Shown: positions 33,143-42,753, numbered from the stretch's first letter. The stretch is 64,000 nucleotides of DNA from Streptomyces sp. NBC_01264 (GCF_026340675.1 NZ_JAPEOX010000001.1:3410001-3474000); one strand, 5' to 3'. The notes: generated from the letters alone by a model not told the origin. Made by a program: numbers and translations.

Positions 33143-33741
33143 ACCACCCGCTGCTGGAGCGCACCCTCGACCGGGCCTCCGGAGACGCCGTCCTCGTACC
33201 GCTGCTGCTCGGCCGTGGCACCCACGTCAAGCGGGACCTGCCGGCCGCCGCCGCCCGCGCCGGGCATCTGCGGGCCCGTGTCGCCGCCCCGCTGGGCCCG
33301 CATCCGCTGCTCGTCGAGGCCCTGTACGAGCGGCTCGTGGAGGCCGGCTGGAGCCCCGGGTCGGCGGTGGTGCTGGCCGCCGCCGGGTCCCGCGACCCCG
33401 ACTCCGGCGCCGATGTGCGCGCCACCGCCGACCTGCTCTCGGAGCGCCTCGGCGGGGTGCCCGTGGTGCCCGCCTACGCCTCGGGCACCGCGCCCTCGGT
33501 GCCCGCCGCCGTACGGGCCCTGGCCGCGCGGGGCCTCCACCCGGTCGCGGTCGCCTCCTACTTCACCGCCCCGGGCCGCTTCGCCGCCGCGAGCGCCGCC
33601 GCCGCGCCGGGTCCGGCCGCCGCCCCGCTGGGCGACCATCCGGCGCTGGCCCGGCTGGTGCTCCAGCGCTACGACGAAGCCGCCGCCGCGCTCGCAGGGC
33701 CCGTAGCGCACGAGGAGCCGCTCGAACTGGCCACCGCCTAA
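33007..33741 (+). CDS. Sirohydrochlorin chelatase (CbiX-like)
   Basis: 244 residues, a two-domain (tandem CbiX) chelatase that inserts iron or cobalt into sirohydrochlorin. Motif 1 [21 protein letters not shown] carries the metal-binding His; second domain [30 protein letters not shown] and [18 protein letters not shown] are also typical. ATG 33007 follows AGGAG by seven bases. In this window, which carries nirB, the likely product is sirohaem for nitrite reductase; the other genes of sirohaem synthesis are not here. It may be translated together with the short frame at 32864. Confidence 0.88.
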   Translation: MQQPALVAVAHGSRDPRALHTVEALLERVRELRPRLDVRLGHIELNHPLLERTLDRASGDAVLVPLLLGRGTHVKRDLPAAAARAGHLRARVAAPLGPHPLLVEALYERLVEAGWSPGSAVVLAAAGSRDPDSGADVRATADLLSERLGGVPVVPAYASGTAPSVPAAVRALAARGLHPVAVASYFTAPGRFAAASAAAAPGPAAAPLGDHPALARLVLQRYDEAAAALAGPVAHEEPLELATA

Positions 33742-33817
33742 CGGCCGGGTTGGGTCCCAATCGCTCGGATTGCTCCTCTTGCCTCGTCTTGTCGGTTCGT
33801 GCGGTTACCGTTTGACC

Positions 33818-35161
33818 ATGGAAGGCATGGAAGGCACCACCGCACCTGTCCGACCCGCCCTCGACCTGCCCGGCGAGCCGTACGATCCCGCCGATACCGA
33901 GCGCTGGGCCACCGAGCCCGACAAACGGCCCGGGCGGACCGCCTTCCAGCGTGACCGCGCCCGCGTGCTGCACTCCGCCGCCCTGCGCCGGCTCGCGGGG
34001 AAGACCCAGGTGGTGACCCCGGGGACGCGTTCGTACGACTGGGACGCGAGTCCCCGTACGCGGCTGACGCACTCCCTCGAATGCGCCCAGGTCGGCCGGG
34101 AGCTCGGCGCCGCGCTCGGATGCGATCCCGACCTGGTCGAAGCCGCCTGCCTGTCGCACGACATGGGGCACCCGCCCTTCGGCCACAACGGCGAGGAAGC
34201 GCTCAACGAGTTCGCCAAGGACTGCGGCGGTTTCGAGGGCAACGCCCAGTCGCTGCGCCTGCTGACCCGGCTGGAGCCCAAGCGGTTCGTCCCCGATCCG
34301 GTGAGCGGCGAACTGGTCAGCGTCGGGCTCAATCTCACCCGGGCCTGCCTGGACGCCGCCACCAAGTACCCCTGGGCGCGCGGGGACCACCCCACCGACC
34401 CCGGTTCGGTGAAGTTCGGCGCCTACGAGGACGACCTGCCGGTCTTCGACTGGCTGCGCCGCGGCGCACCCGCGGACCGCAAGTGCTTCGAGGCGCAGGT
34501 CATGGACTGGTCCGACGACGTGGCGTACTCCGTCCACGACTTCGAGGACGGCCTGCACGCTGGCCACCTCGACCCGAACCTGCTCTTCGCCGAGCCCGAG
34601 CGCACCCAGATCTGGCGGGTGGCCATCGGCCGGTACGTGCCCTCCGACACCGAGCCGGAGGAGCTCCGCGAGGCTCTGGACCGGCTGATGGAGGAGGAGT
34701 GGTGGCCGCACGGCTACGACGGCTCGGCCGTGGCCCAGGCCCGGCTGAAGGACGCGACGAGCCAGCTGATCGGCCGTTTCTGCCTGGCCGCCGAGGGCGC
34801 CACCCGGCAGGCGTACGGGACCGGGCGGCTGACCCGGTACGCGGCGGAGCTGGTGGTGCCGCGCGAGGCCCGCAACGAGTGCGCGGTGCTGAAGGCGGTC
34901 GCCGACCTGTACGTCATACAGCGCGACGAGCAGGAGCGGATCCGCGCCGATCAGCGCATCGTCCTGGCCGAACTGGCGGAGGCCGTCAGCGCCCGCGCGC
35001 CGGAGGGTCTGGACCCGCAGTTCCGTGCGATCTTCGACGCGGCCCCGGACGACCGGGCCAGGAAGCGGGCGGTCGTGGACCAGCTCGCGGCCCTCACCGA
35101 CGCCTCCGCGCGCTCCCTGCACGCCCGCCTCACCCAGCGCGCGCGACGCGCCGAAGGGTGA
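33818..35161 (+). CDS. dgt: Deoxyguanosinetriphosphate triphosphohydrolase (dGTPase)
   Basis: 447 residues. HD-domain enzyme hydrolysing dGTP to deoxyguanosine and triphosphate, controlling dNTP pools. [16 protein letters not shown] supplies the first His, [20 protein letters not shown] the HD pair, and [18 protein letters not shown] the last Asp. [20 protein letters not shown] at the start is typical. ATG 33818 is chosen ([13 protein letters not shown]); a second ATG three codons on is possible. It lies with a ferredoxin-reductase-like gene and dnaG, the usual order in Streptomyces. Confidence 0.93.
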   Translation: MEGMEGTTAPVRPALDLPGEPYDPADTERWATEPDKRPGRTAFQRDRARVLHSAALRRLAGKTQVVTPGTRSYDWDASPRTRLTHSLECAQVGRELGAALGCDPDLVEAACLSHDMGHPPFGHNGEEALNEFAKDCGGFEGNAQSLRLLTRLEPKRFVPDPVSGELVSVGLNLTRACLDAATKYPWARGDHPTDPGSVKFGAYEDDLPVFDWLRRGAPADRKCFEAQVMDWSDDVAYSVHDFEDGLHAGHLDPNLLFAEPERTQIWRVAIGRYVPSDTEPEELREALDRLMEEEWWPHGYDGSAVAQARLKDATSQLIGRFCLAAEGATRQAYGTGRLTRYAAELVVPREARNECAVLKAVADLYVIQRDEQERIRADQRIVLAELAEAVSARAPEGLDPQFRAIFDAAPDDRARKRAVVDQLAALTDASARSLHARLTQRARRAEG

Positions 35162-35254
35162 GGCGATCGGGCCACTCCCCCTTCACGCGGCAGGCTCGGT
35201 GCGGGACGCTCGCATGTGGTCGCATGTGGCGCAGAGGTTATGAGGAGGCATCAG

Positions 35255-36529
35255 GTGGTCGACGCACACCGGACGTTCGTCATCGTCGGCGCAGGGCTCG
35301 CCGGGGCTAAGGCGGCCGAGACGCTGAGGTCCGAGGGGTTCACGGGGCGGGTGATCCTGATCGGCGACGAGCGCGAGCATCCCTACGAGCGGCCGCCGCT
35401 CTCCAAGGGGTACCTGGCGGGCAAGGAGGAGCGCGAGAGCGTCTTCGTCCACGAGCCGTCCTGGTACGCGGCCTCCGACATCGAGCTGCACCTCGGCCAG
35501 CCCGCGGTCCAGCTCGACCGGGAGGCCAAGAAGGTGGTGCTCGGCGACGGCACGGCACTGCCCTACGACAAGCTGCTGCTCGCCACCGGCGCCGAACCGC
35601 GCCGACTCGACATCCCGGGCACCGAACTGGTCGGGGTGCACCACCTGCGCCGGCTCTCGCACGCGGAGCGGCTGCGCAAGGCCCTGGCGGGCCTGGGCCG
35701 GGACAACGGGCACCTGCTGATCGCGGGCGCCGGCTGGATCGGCCTGGAGGTCGCGGCGGCGGCCCGCGGGTACGGGGCCGAGGTCACCGTGATCGAGCCG
35801 GCGCCGACCCCGCTGCACGCGGTGCTCGGTCCGGAGGTCGGCCGGCTCTTCGCCGACCTGCACACCGAGCACGGGGTCCGCTTCCACTTCGGTTCCCACC
35901 TGACGGAGATCGTCGGGCACGACGGCATGGTGCTGGCGGCCCGTACGGACGACGGGGAGGAGCACCCGGCACACGCGGTCCTCGCGGCGATCGGGGCCGC
36001 CCCGCGGACCGCGCTGGCGGAGACCTCGGGCCTGGCCCTGGTGGACCGGGAGCACGGGGGCGGGATCGCCGTGGACGCCTCGCTGCGCACCTCGGACCCG
36101 GACGTCTTCGCGGTCGGGGACGTGGCCGCCGCGCACCACCCGGTGCTGGGGGCCCGGCTGCGGGTGGAGCACTGGGCGAACGCGCTGAACGGCGGGCCGG
36201 CCGCCGCGCGGGCGATGCTGGGGCAGGAGGTCTCGTACGACCGGGTTCCCTACTTCTTCTCCGACCAGTACGACGTGGGTCTGGAGTACTCGGGGTACGC
36301 CCCGGCGGGCGGCTACGACCAGGTGCTGATCCGCGGGGACGCGGGCAAGCGGGAGTTCATCGCCTTCTGGCTCTCGGACGGCCGGGTGCTGGCCGGGATG
36401 AACGTGAACGTGTGGGACGTCACGGAGGACATCCAGGCCCTGATCAGGTCGAAGGCGCCCGTGGACCGGGAGAAACTGGCGGATCCGTCGATTCCGCTTT
36501 CGGCCCTGGTTCCGGCGGAAGGGGCCTGA
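35255..36529 (+). CDS. FAD-dependent NAD(P)H oxidoreductase (ferredoxin/rubredoxin reductase type)
   Basis: 424 residues of the BphA4-like ferredoxin reductase class, which passes electrons from NAD(P)H to a ferredoxin, commonly for a cytochrome P450. FAD motif FVIVGAGLAGAKAAETL (residues 7-23), ERPPLSKGYLAGKEERESVF, NAD motif LLIAGAGWIGLEVAAAARGYGAEV split over about 145-168, FAD-binding DPDVFAVGDVAAAHHP, and a C-terminal reductase_C domain from about 320. GTG 35255 has GAGGAGG six bases upstream, better than the ATG 15 bases earlier whose codon lies before that site. No ferredoxin gene is adjacent. Confidence 0.88.
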   Translation: MVDAHRTFVIVGAGLAGAKAAETLRSEGFTGRVILIGDEREHPYERPPLSKGYLAGKEERESVFVHEPSWYAASDIELHLGQPAVQLDREAKKVVLGDGTALPYDKLLLATGAEPRRLDIPGTELVGVHHLRRLSHAERLRKALAGLGRDNGHLLIAGAGWIGLEVAAAARGYGAEVTVIEPAPTPLHAVLGPEVGRLFADLHTEHGVRFHFGSHLTEIVGHDGMVLAARTDDGEEHPAHAVLAAIGAAPRTALAETSGLALVDREHGGGIAVDASLRTSDPDVFAVGDVAAAHHPVLGARLRVEHWANALNGGPAAARAMLGQEVSYDRVPYFFSDQYDVGLEYSGYAPAGGYDQVLIRGDAGKREFIAFWLSDGRVLAGMNVNVWDVTEDIQALIRSKAPVDREKLADPSIPLSALVPAEGA

Positions 36530-36563
36530 CGGGATTGTCCCCGCCCGGCCGTAGACTGGCGCG

Positions 36564-38495
36564 GTGGCAGGACGGATCAACGACGACGACGTGAAGGCGG
36601 TACGGGACGCGGTCCCGATCGACGCCGTGGTCTCGGAGTACCTCCAGCTGCGCAACGCGGGCGGCGGCAACCTCAAGGGCCTCTGCCCCTTCCACGACGA
36701 GAAGTCCCCGTCCTTCCAGGTCAGCCCCAGCAAGGGCTTCTACCACTGCTTCGGCTGCCAGGCGGGCGGGGACACCCTCGACTTCGTCATGAAGATCGAC
36801 CACCTCTCCTTCTCGGAGGCGGTGGAGCGGCTCGCCGGCCTGGCCGGCATCACCCTGCGGTACGAAGAGGGCGGCTACACCGCCGGCAGCAGCGGGCGCG
36901 GCGAGCGGATCCGGCTGGTCGAGGCGCACAAGGCGGCGGCCCAGTTCTACATGGACCAGCTCGGCAGCGCCGAGGCGGAGATCGGCCGCAAGTTCCTGGC
37001 CGAGCGCGGCTTCGACCAGGCCGCCGCCCAGCACTTCAGCGTCGGCTACAGCCCGGCCGGCTGGGACCACCTGACCCGCTTCCTGCGCGGCAAGGGCTTC
37101 AGCGACAAGGAACTGATCACCTCGGGCCTGTCCCAGGACAGCCGCAGCGGAAAGCCCATCGACCGCTTCCGCGGCCGGCTGATGTGGCCCATCCGCGACA
37201 TCAGCGGCGAGGTCGTCGGCTTCGGCGCGCGCAAGCTGCGCGACGACGACAACGGCCCCAAGTACCTGAACACCCCCGAGACCGCGATCTACAAGAAGTC
37301 CCAGGTGCTGTACGGCATCGACCTGGCCAAGAAGGAGATCGCCAAGACCTCCCGGGCCGTCGTGGTCGAGGGCTACACCGACGTGATGGCCTGCCACATG
37401 GCCGGGGTCACGACCGCGATCGCCACCTGCGGCACCGCCTTCGGCGGCGACCACATCAAGATCCTGCGCCGGCTGCTCATGGACAACGCGACCGCCGAGG
37501 TGATCTTCACCTTCGACGGGGACGCGGCCGGGCAGAAGGCCGCGCTGCGCGCCTTCGAGGACGACCAGAAGTTCGCAGCGGAGACCTCCATCACCATCGC
37601 CCCGGGCGGCATGGACCCCTGCGACCTGCGCCTGGCCAAGGGCGACGCGGCCGTGGCGGGGCTGGTCGAGGCCCGCACCCCGCTGTTCGAGTTCGCGCTG
37701 AAGCACATCGTGGCCCGGCACAACCTGGAGAACCCGGCGGGGCGGGCGGCCGCGCTGGAGGAAGCCGCCCCGATCATCAAGAAGATCAAGAACGTCGCGA
37801 TCCAGCACGAGTCGGCGGTCCAGCTCGCGGGCATGCTCGGCATGCGCGACGAGCAGTTCGTGGTCAAGCGGATCGCCCAGCTCGACCGCTGGGCCCGCGA
37901 GCGCGGCAACCAGCCGCAGCAGGGGCGCCGGGGGCCGTCGGGCAACTCCGGCGGCTCGGGCCACTCCGGCCACTCGTACGAGGACATCCCCGCGCCGTCC
38001 GCCACCCCCACGGGGCCCGCGCTGAACCTGCGCAGCCCCGCGCACATCACCGAGCGCGAGCTGCTCAAGCTGGCGCTCCAGCGCCCGGCGCTGGTCTCGC
38101 CCGCCTTCGACGCGTACGGGATGGACGAGTTCACCGCCCCGCCCTACGCGGCCGTCCGCCAGGCCATCCTGGACGCCGGCGGCGCTTCGCTCGGCACCGA
38201 GGACTACGTGACCCGGGTCCGGGACGCCGCGCCGAACGACACCGTCCGCGCGCTGGTCACCGAGCTCGTCGTGGAGGCCATCCACGCGAAGACCGTGGAC
38301 GAGGTCTACGCCGGGGTCCAGCTGGTCCAGGTCAGGCTCCGTGCGGTGGACCGCCGGGTGCACGAGATCCAGGGCACCCTGTCCCGTCTCGGCCACCAGG
38401 ACGCGCCGGAGCAGCTGGCGGCGGTCCAGGAGGAGCTGTGGGTCCTCCAGCAGTACGGCCGCCGCCTGCGCAACCGCGGCGCGGAAGGCCTGTAG
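36564..38495 (+). CDS. dnaG: DNA primase
   Basis: 643 residues, normal length. Makes RNA primers for lagging-strand synthesis. N-terminal zinc ribbon LCPFHDEK and FYHCFGCQAGGD (Cys41, His44, Cys62, Cys65), then the polymerase core with FGARKL and the TOPRIM motif AVVVEGYTDVMACH and FDGDAAGQKA, and a C-terminal DnaB-binding domain after a Gly/Ser-rich linker (SGNSGGSGHSGHSYED, about residues 457-472). GTG 36564 starts 34 bp after the previous stop. The window has no rpoD-type gene next to dnaG, which is normal in Streptomyces. Confidence 0.97.
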   Translation: MAGRINDDDVKAVRDAVPIDAVVSEYLQLRNAGGGNLKGLCPFHDEKSPSFQVSPSKGFYHCFGCQAGGDTLDFVMKIDHLSFSEAVERLAGLAGITLRYEEGGYTAGSSGRGERIRLVEAHKAAAQFYMDQLGSAEAEIGRKFLAERGFDQAAAQHFSVGYSPAGWDHLTRFLRGKGFSDKELITSGLSQDSRSGKPIDRFRGRLMWPIRDISGEVVGFGARKLRDDDNGPKYLNTPETAIYKKSQVLYGIDLAKKEIAKTSRAVVVEGYTDVMACHMAGVTTAIATCGTAFGGDHIKILRRLLMDNATAEVIFTFDGDAAGQKAALRAFEDDQKFAAETSITIAPGGMDPCDLRLAKGDAAVAGLVEARTPLFEFALKHIVARHNLENPAGRAAALEEAAPIIKKIKNVAIQHESAVQLAGMLGMRDEQFVVKRIAQLDRWARERGNQPQQGRRGPSGNSGGSGHSGHSYEDIPAPSATPTGPALNLRSPAHITERELLKLALQRPALVSPAFDAYGMDEFTAPPYAAVRQAILDAGGASLGTEDYVTRVRDAAPNDTVRALVTELVVEAIHAKTVDEVYAGVQLVQVRLRAVDRRVHEIQGTLSRLGHQDAPEQLAAVQEELWVLQQYGRRLRNRGAEGL

Positions 38496-38511
38496 GACCG
38501 CAGGGCGCGCC

Positions 38512-38976
38512 CTAGCGCCGCAGCCAGTCGCCGCCCGGGATGCGCGTGCCGGAGCGGGCGAGGTGGTGGGCCAGCGGCGGGGCCGCCAGGTAGACCCAGG
38601 CGCGGACCGGGGTGCCGTCGGGACGCAGGGCCTCGCGGGCGGTGCGGTCGTAGATGTTCGCGGGGTGTCCGGGGCCGGCGTACTCCTCCAGCAGGTCGAG
38701 CGCCGCGAGGAGTTCCCCGTAGGCCCCCGGGACCGGGGTGATCAGCTCCCCGGCTATGGCGGAGCCGGGGCGGTGCACGGCGTACGGGTATCCGGGGCCT
38801 TCGTACAGGGCCGCGTCCGGGAGTCGGGCGGGTTCCTCGGCGGCCGTGCGGCCGCGCAGGAACAGGTCGTGGTTGACCTCGCCGGGGCGCAGGGTCCCGT
38901 AGACGAAGAACGGGAGCTCCTCACTCTGAGGAATCGTTTCTTCGGCGTGACCTTCCGGCCGATCGGCCGATGTCAT
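38512..38976 (-). CDS. Gamma-glutamylcyclotransferase-like (GGCT/AIG2) protein
   Basis: 154 residues. LPFFVYGTLRPGEVNHDLFL holds the family's YGTL glycine/tyrosine loop (about residues 22-41), and LLAALDLLEEYAGPG carries the conserved Glu expected for cyclotransfer of gamma-glutamyl amines to 5-oxoproline. ATG 38976 is preceded by GGGAGG; a longer frame is unlikely. Convergent with dnaG with 16 bp between stops. A 213-bp gap to the lipoprotein gene holds both divergent promoters. Confidence 0.85.
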   Translation of the reverse strand: MTSADRPEGHAEETIPQSEELPFFVYGTLRPGEVNHDLFLRGRTAAEEPARLPDAALYEGPGYPYAVHRPGSAIAGELITPVPGAYGELLAALDLLEEYAGPGHPANIYDRTAREALRPDGTPVRAWVYLAAPPLAHHLARSGTRIPGGDWLRR

Positions 38977-39189
38977 GCGGGCCTCCCTCGATTCAGACTG
39001 AGCTGCTGACCGGACTCCCACCGGCCGCGGGGCGGGCCGAAGGTCCCGAGTTCGGCCCCGGGAGCCCGCGTACGCACCGCTGTTACACGTCCGCCCGGTT
39101 CCCGTGACCGACGCCTTCTACCGTCAGTCTGCCTCTGCGCACCCAGCCCCCACGCCCCGCCCTCCCCACCACCGACGGTTCCGCCTTCC

Positions 39190-39900
39190 ATGACTCGACC
39201 GACCTACCGCCGCCTCGCCGCTGCCGCCCTGCTCTGCATCGGCCTCGGCGGCTGCGGCACGCCCGGGGGCCTCGGATCCGGCGAGGTCGCGCCGCCCGTC
39301 TCCTCCCAGCCCCGGCCGAAGCCGCTGTGGCCCTCTTGGACCGAGTCGCCGAGCGCCGGCGGTACGGCGGTGGCCGGCCGGGAGGCGCCGCCGAAGCCGC
39401 TCGAAGGCGCCCCGTCGGTGGGGCCGGAGGGGATCGAGGAGGTCGACATGATGGCCGTGATCCGCGCGGACAAGAACATGAAGCGCTTCAGCCGGGAGAA
39501 GCAGATCCAGGCGCCGGGCAAGGCCGGGGTACGGCCGGCCCGGTACATGGATCTCACGGGCGACGGGAAGCACGAGCTGATCGTCGCCGCCGACACCCAG
39601 ACCGGGCGTTCGGTGCTGAGCGTCTACACCGCCGCCGGCGGGAAGATCGTGCCGATCCTGTTCACCAGCGGCCGGCGGATGAGCATCGAGACCCTCGGCG
39701 CCGACCTGCTGGTCCGCACCACCGACGAGGACGGGTCCTCGCACGACATCCGCTACCACTGGGACGGCCAGCGGATGAGCGTCCTCAGCGACGACCACAA
39801 GTTCGGCAACGCCATCTCCGTGCCGCGCTCCGGCACCTGCCCGGCCCCGCAGCCGTCCTACGCCCAGCCCCCCGCGCCCTCGAGCCGGGCGGCCAGGTGA
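39190..39900 (+). CDS. Lipoprotein, unknown function, coupled to a sensor kinase
   Basis: 236 residues. The signal peptide ends in a lipobox (AAALLCIGLGGC, Cys22), so the protein should be anchored to the outer face of the membrane. The next 60 residues are a Pro/Ser-rich spacer (PPVSSQPRPKPLWPSW). The globular part resembles FG-GAP-like repeats: PARYMDLTGDGKHELIVAADTQTG and RSVLSVYTAAGGKIVPIL. The stop overlaps the GTG of the kinase gene (GTGA), so the two are co-translated, which recalls CseA/CseC of the sigE system, where a lipoprotein restrains a kinase. I see no direct homology to CseA. Confidence 0.8.
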   Translation: MTRPTYRRLAAAALLCIGLGGCGTPGGLGSGEVAPPVSSQPRPKPLWPSWTESPSAGGTAVAGREAPPKPLEGAPSVGPEGIEEVDMMAVIRADKNMKRFSREKQIQAPGKAGVRPARYMDLTGDGKHELIVAADTQTGRSVLSVYTAAGGKIVPILFTSGRRMSIETLGADLLVRTTDEDGSSHDIRYHWDGQRMSVLSDDHKFGNAISVPRSGTCPAPQPSYAQPPAPSSRAAR

Positions 39901-41174
39901 GGCGCTTCGTGCTCCGCTGCCGCCGCCTCGTGCACTCCCTCGGCCTGCGCTGGAAGATCGCCGTCCTGCTCGCCGTCGGCTGCTCGCTCGTGGCGCTCAC
40001 CATCGGCATCCTGATCCACGAGGCCCGCGCGAACCAGGTGGCCGACGCGGCGCGCAAGAGCGCCCTCGCGCAGCTCGTCCGGGTGCGGCAGGTGTACGAG
40101 CTCACGGGCCAGCTCGACTTCGACAAGGTCGGGGAGGCCGACGCGCGCCTCGACTGCCCGACCCTGCCGCAACCCCTGCGGAAGGCCGCCCTGGCCGGGG
40201 AGCGCACCACCTACCTCGACCTGCACGGACCCCACCCGGCGGTGTGGGCCGCCCGGCCGGTCGGCGGCGCCCAAGTGCTCTCCGTACGCCAGTCACTGGC
40301 CGGGGAACAGTCGGAACTGCGGGAACTGGACCAGAAGTTGATGGCCTTCGGGGTGGTCGTCGTCACCCTCGCGGGAATCGGCGGGGCGGCGCTGGCCAGT
40401 CGGCTGAGCAAGGACCTGCGGTCCGCGGCCGAGACGGCCCGGCGGATCAGCACGGGCGAACTCGACGCGCGCATAGGCCCGTCGGGCGTTCCCGGGACGC
40501 GGAACGAGGTGGCCGAGCTGTCCGCGGCGGTCGACACGATGGCGGCGAGCCTGCAGCGGCGGCTGGTGGCGGAGCAGCGGTTCGCGGCGGACGTGGCGCA
40601 CGAACTGCGGACCCCGCTGACCGGTCTGCTCACCGCCGCCGAGCTGCTCCCCCCGGGGCGGCCCACGGAGCTGGTGCGCGACCGGGTCGCGGCCCTGTGC
40701 GGTCTGACGGAGGACCTCCTGGAGGTGGCCCGGCTGGACGGGGACCGGGAGGTGGCGCAGCTGGACGTCCACCTCCTGGGGCCGCTGGTGGAGACGGTCA
40801 CCCGGCGATCGGGAGTGGAGGCTCAGGTCCTGGGCGCCGCCGACGGCCATACCCGGGTCCGCACGGACGTCCGGCGGCTGGAGCGGATCCTGACGAACCT
40901 GCTGCTCAACGCCCGCAGGCACGGCGGGGGCCCGATCACCGTGACGGTGGCCGCGAACACCGTCACCGTCCGGGACCACGGCCCGGGCTTCCCCCAGACG
41001 CTGCTGCGGGACGGCCCGCAGCGGTTCCTGACGGGCGCGACCGAACGCGGCCAGGGCACGGGCCTGGGCCTGACCATCGCCCTGGGCCAGGCCCAGGTCA
41101 TCGGCGCCCGCATCACCCTCACCAACGCCGCTCCCACGGGCGCCTCGGCCGCCTTGACCCTCCCCCCGGCATAA
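39897..41174 (+). CDS. Membrane sensor histidine kinase (orphan)
   Basis: 425 residues: TM1 (IAVLLAVGCSLVALTIGILI, about 20-39), an external loop of about 100 residues with one Cys (ARLDCPTLPQPLR), TM2 (MAFGVVVVTLAGIGGAAL, about 147-164), HAMP, HisKA with FAADVAHELRTPLTGLL (phospho-acceptor His), and a complete HATPase: N-box RILTNLLLNARRHGGG, DHGPGF, and GTGLGLTIA. GTG 39897 overlaps the lipoprotein stop. No response regulator gene is adjacent, so its partner must be elsewhere. The lipoprotein is the obvious candidate for its external signal protein. Confidence 0.9.
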   Translation: MRRFVLRCRRLVHSLGLRWKIAVLLAVGCSLVALTIGILIHEARANQVADAARKSALAQLVRVRQVYELTGQLDFDKVGEADARLDCPTLPQPLRKAALAGERTTYLDLHGPHPAVWAARPVGGAQVLSVRQSLAGEQSELRELDQKLMAFGVVVVTLAGIGGAALASRLSKDLRSAAETARRISTGELDARIGPSGVPGTRNEVAELSAAVDTMAASLQRRLVAEQRFAADVAHELRTPLTGLLTAAELLPPGRPTELVRDRVAALCGLTEDLLEVARLDGDREVAQLDVHLLGPLVETVTRRSGVEAQVLGAADGHTRVRTDVRRLERILTNLLLNARRHGGGPITVTVAANTVTVRDHGPGFPQTLLRDGPQRFLTGATERGQGTGLGLTIALGQAQVIGARITLTNAAPTGASAALTLPPA

Positions 41175-41314
41175 CCCTCCCGAAGCGGCACCCCCGCAGC
41201 GACACCCGCACCCGCGAGGCCACCGTCACCCGGACGGCGTGGGGCCCCGCAAATGCCCTCCCACCCCACCCCACCTGCGAGAACACCCCACCGCCCCGTC
41301 CCCCCGGCGCCAAT

Positions 41315-41329
41315 CTGACACCACATCAG
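41315..41329. promoter_or_regulatory. Inverted repeat upstream of the surface-protein gene
   Basis: CTGA-CACCACA-TCAG (41315-41329), 66 bp before ATG 41395. The remainder of the gap 41175-41394 shows no gene. I have the impression that similar CTGA-N7-TCAG sites precede other Streptomyces exported-protein genes, but cannot verify this. Confidence 0.3.
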
Positions 41330-41394
41330 CAGGCGCCCGCCCGGCCGCCCCGGTTACCTCGGAGACACGACCCCGTGTCCACAGGAGACCCCCC

Positions 41395-41958
41395 ATGCGC
41401 CGACGCACCGCCCACGTGCTCACCGCCACCGCGCTGACCGCCGTCGCGTTCACCGGCCCGGTGGCCGGCGCGGTCGCCGCCGCGGACCTGGGCATGACGG
41501 GCTTCGGCATGACGGGCTTCGCGGCCGGCGACTTCGCCCCGCTGGAGGTCTGGCCCACGTCGGCCGCCCCCGGCACCACCGTCACGGTCAACACGAAGGC
41601 CTGCGGCCCGGGCAGTCACGCCGAGGGCGATGCCACCACCGTGGGGGGCGGCCGCTTCAAGCTGTCCCCGGGCACCCACAAGGAGGTGGTCGTGGGGCAG
41701 TTCCAGGTCGCCCGCGGAACCCACCCCGGCACCCACGCGATCGGCGCCACCTGCGCGAACGGCAAGTTCGCCACCGGCGACCTGATCGTCACCGAGCACG
41801 ACCGCGCCCCCCAGGGCCACGTGCGCACCGGGGTGGGCGGTGGCACGACCACCACCACCGACCCCGCCAAGATCGCGGCGGGAGCGGCAGTGCTGGCCGC
41901 GACCGCCGTCGGCGGTACCTGGTTCCTGCGTCGCCGGGCGAGCGGCACGCGGAACTGA
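41395..41958 (+). CDS. Exported protein with C-terminal membrane anchor (probable sortase F neighbour)
   Basis: 187 residues. Sec signal (HVLTATALTAVAFTGPVAGAVAAA), two short Gly/Met repeats (GMTGFGMTGF), then an Ig-like beta domain with PLEVWPTSAAPGTTVTVNTKACG and CANGKFATGDLIV (one disulfide likely). The C-terminus has a Thr-rich stretch (GGGTTTTTDPAK), a hydrophobic helix (AAGAAVLAATAVGGTWFL) and positive tail RRRASGTRN, the layout of a wall- or membrane-anchored protein. No LPxTG is visible. AGGAGA precedes ATG 41395. It sits 151 bp before a class F sortase gene. Confidence 0.82.
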   Translation: MRRRTAHVLTATALTAVAFTGPVAGAVAAADLGMTGFGMTGFAAGDFAPLEVWPTSAAPGTTVTVNTKACGPGSHAEGDATTVGGGRFKLSPGTHKEVVVGQFQVARGTHPGTHAIGATCANGKFATGDLIVTEHDRAPQGHVRTGVGGGTTTTTDPAKIAAGAAVLAATAVGGTWFLRRRASGTRN

Positions 41959-42109
41959 CGGACGCCCACCGCGGCTCCGGCCGCAGTCCGACCGGTACCG
42001 TCCCCCGTCGCCCGCCCCGCGAGGTCCCCCCCGTTCGCGGGGCCGGGCGACGGCCAGTCACCACGTCATCCCGTCACCACATCACCACGTCACAAGCCGA
42101 GGGGGCCGC

Positions 42110-42742
42110 ATGGAGGCAGAGGCACGCCGCGCCCGCGCCCGCGCCGGCGGGCTCGTCGCGCTCGCCACCTGCGTCGGCGTCTGGCTCATCGGCAGCGGCT
42201 CCGGCGAGCCCGTCCGGCCCCCGCTGCCCTCCCTCGGTGAGGCGCTGAGCGCCCAGGCCCGCTTCACCGGCGCCATCGCCGCGCTCCCCGGCTCCCCGCC
42301 GACCCGGATCCGCATCCCGTCCATCCGGGTGGACGCCCCGCTCACCGGGCTCGGGCTGCAGGCCGACGGCAGTCTCGAGGTACCGCCGCCCTCCCGTCGG
42401 AACCTGGCGGGCTGGTACCGGGAGGGCACCACCCCGGGCGCCGACGGCACCGCCGTCGTCGCCGGGCACGTGGACGACGCCACCGGGCCCGCGGTCTTCT
42501 ACCACCTCGGCGCGCTGCGCCGGGGCGCCCTGATCGAGGTCGCCCGCGCTGACGGCCGTACGGCCGTGTTCACCGTCCACGCGGTGGAGGTCTACGACGC
42601 CAAGGCCTTCCCCGACTCCCGCGTGTACGGGTCGGCGCCGCGCGCCGAGCTGCGCGTCATCACCTGCGGCGGGGGCTTCTCCCCGCGCACCGGCTACCAG
42701 GGCAACGTGGTCGTCTTCGCCCACCTGACGGGCACGTACTAG
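42110..42742 (+). CDS. Class F sortase
   Basis: 210 residues with an N-terminal signal-anchor (AGGLVALATCVGVWLIGSG). Sortases cut and transfer surface proteins to the wall. The catalytic residues are His120 in VVAGHVDDATG, Cys186 in LRVITCGGGF and an Arg shortly after (SPRTGYQGN), the class F arrangement; IRIPSIRVDAPLTGLGL and GWYREGTTPGADGTAV are also typical. Class F sortases are common in Streptomyces but their substrates and sorting signals are poorly known. The previous gene, exported with a C-terminal anchor, is the likely substrate or partner (inference). Converges on the XRE regulator, 11 bp between stops. Confidence 0.88.
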   Translation: MEAEARRARARAGGLVALATCVGVWLIGSGSGEPVRPPLPSLGEALSAQARFTGAIAALPGSPPTRIRIPSIRVDAPLTGLGLQADGSLEVPPPSRRNLAGWYREGTTPGADGTAVVAGHVDDATGPAVFYHLGALRRGALIEVARADGRTAVFTVHAVEVYDAKAFPDSRVYGSAPRAELRVITCGGGFSPRTGYQGNVVVFAHLTGTY

Positions 42743-42753
42743 GGTCCTGCCGG

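Noticed and set aside
34200..34330. Other weak GTNAC-n6-GAAAC-like matches inside coding regions
   Set aside because: The motif is short and matches by chance often; only sites in promoter position before nitrogen genes were kept.
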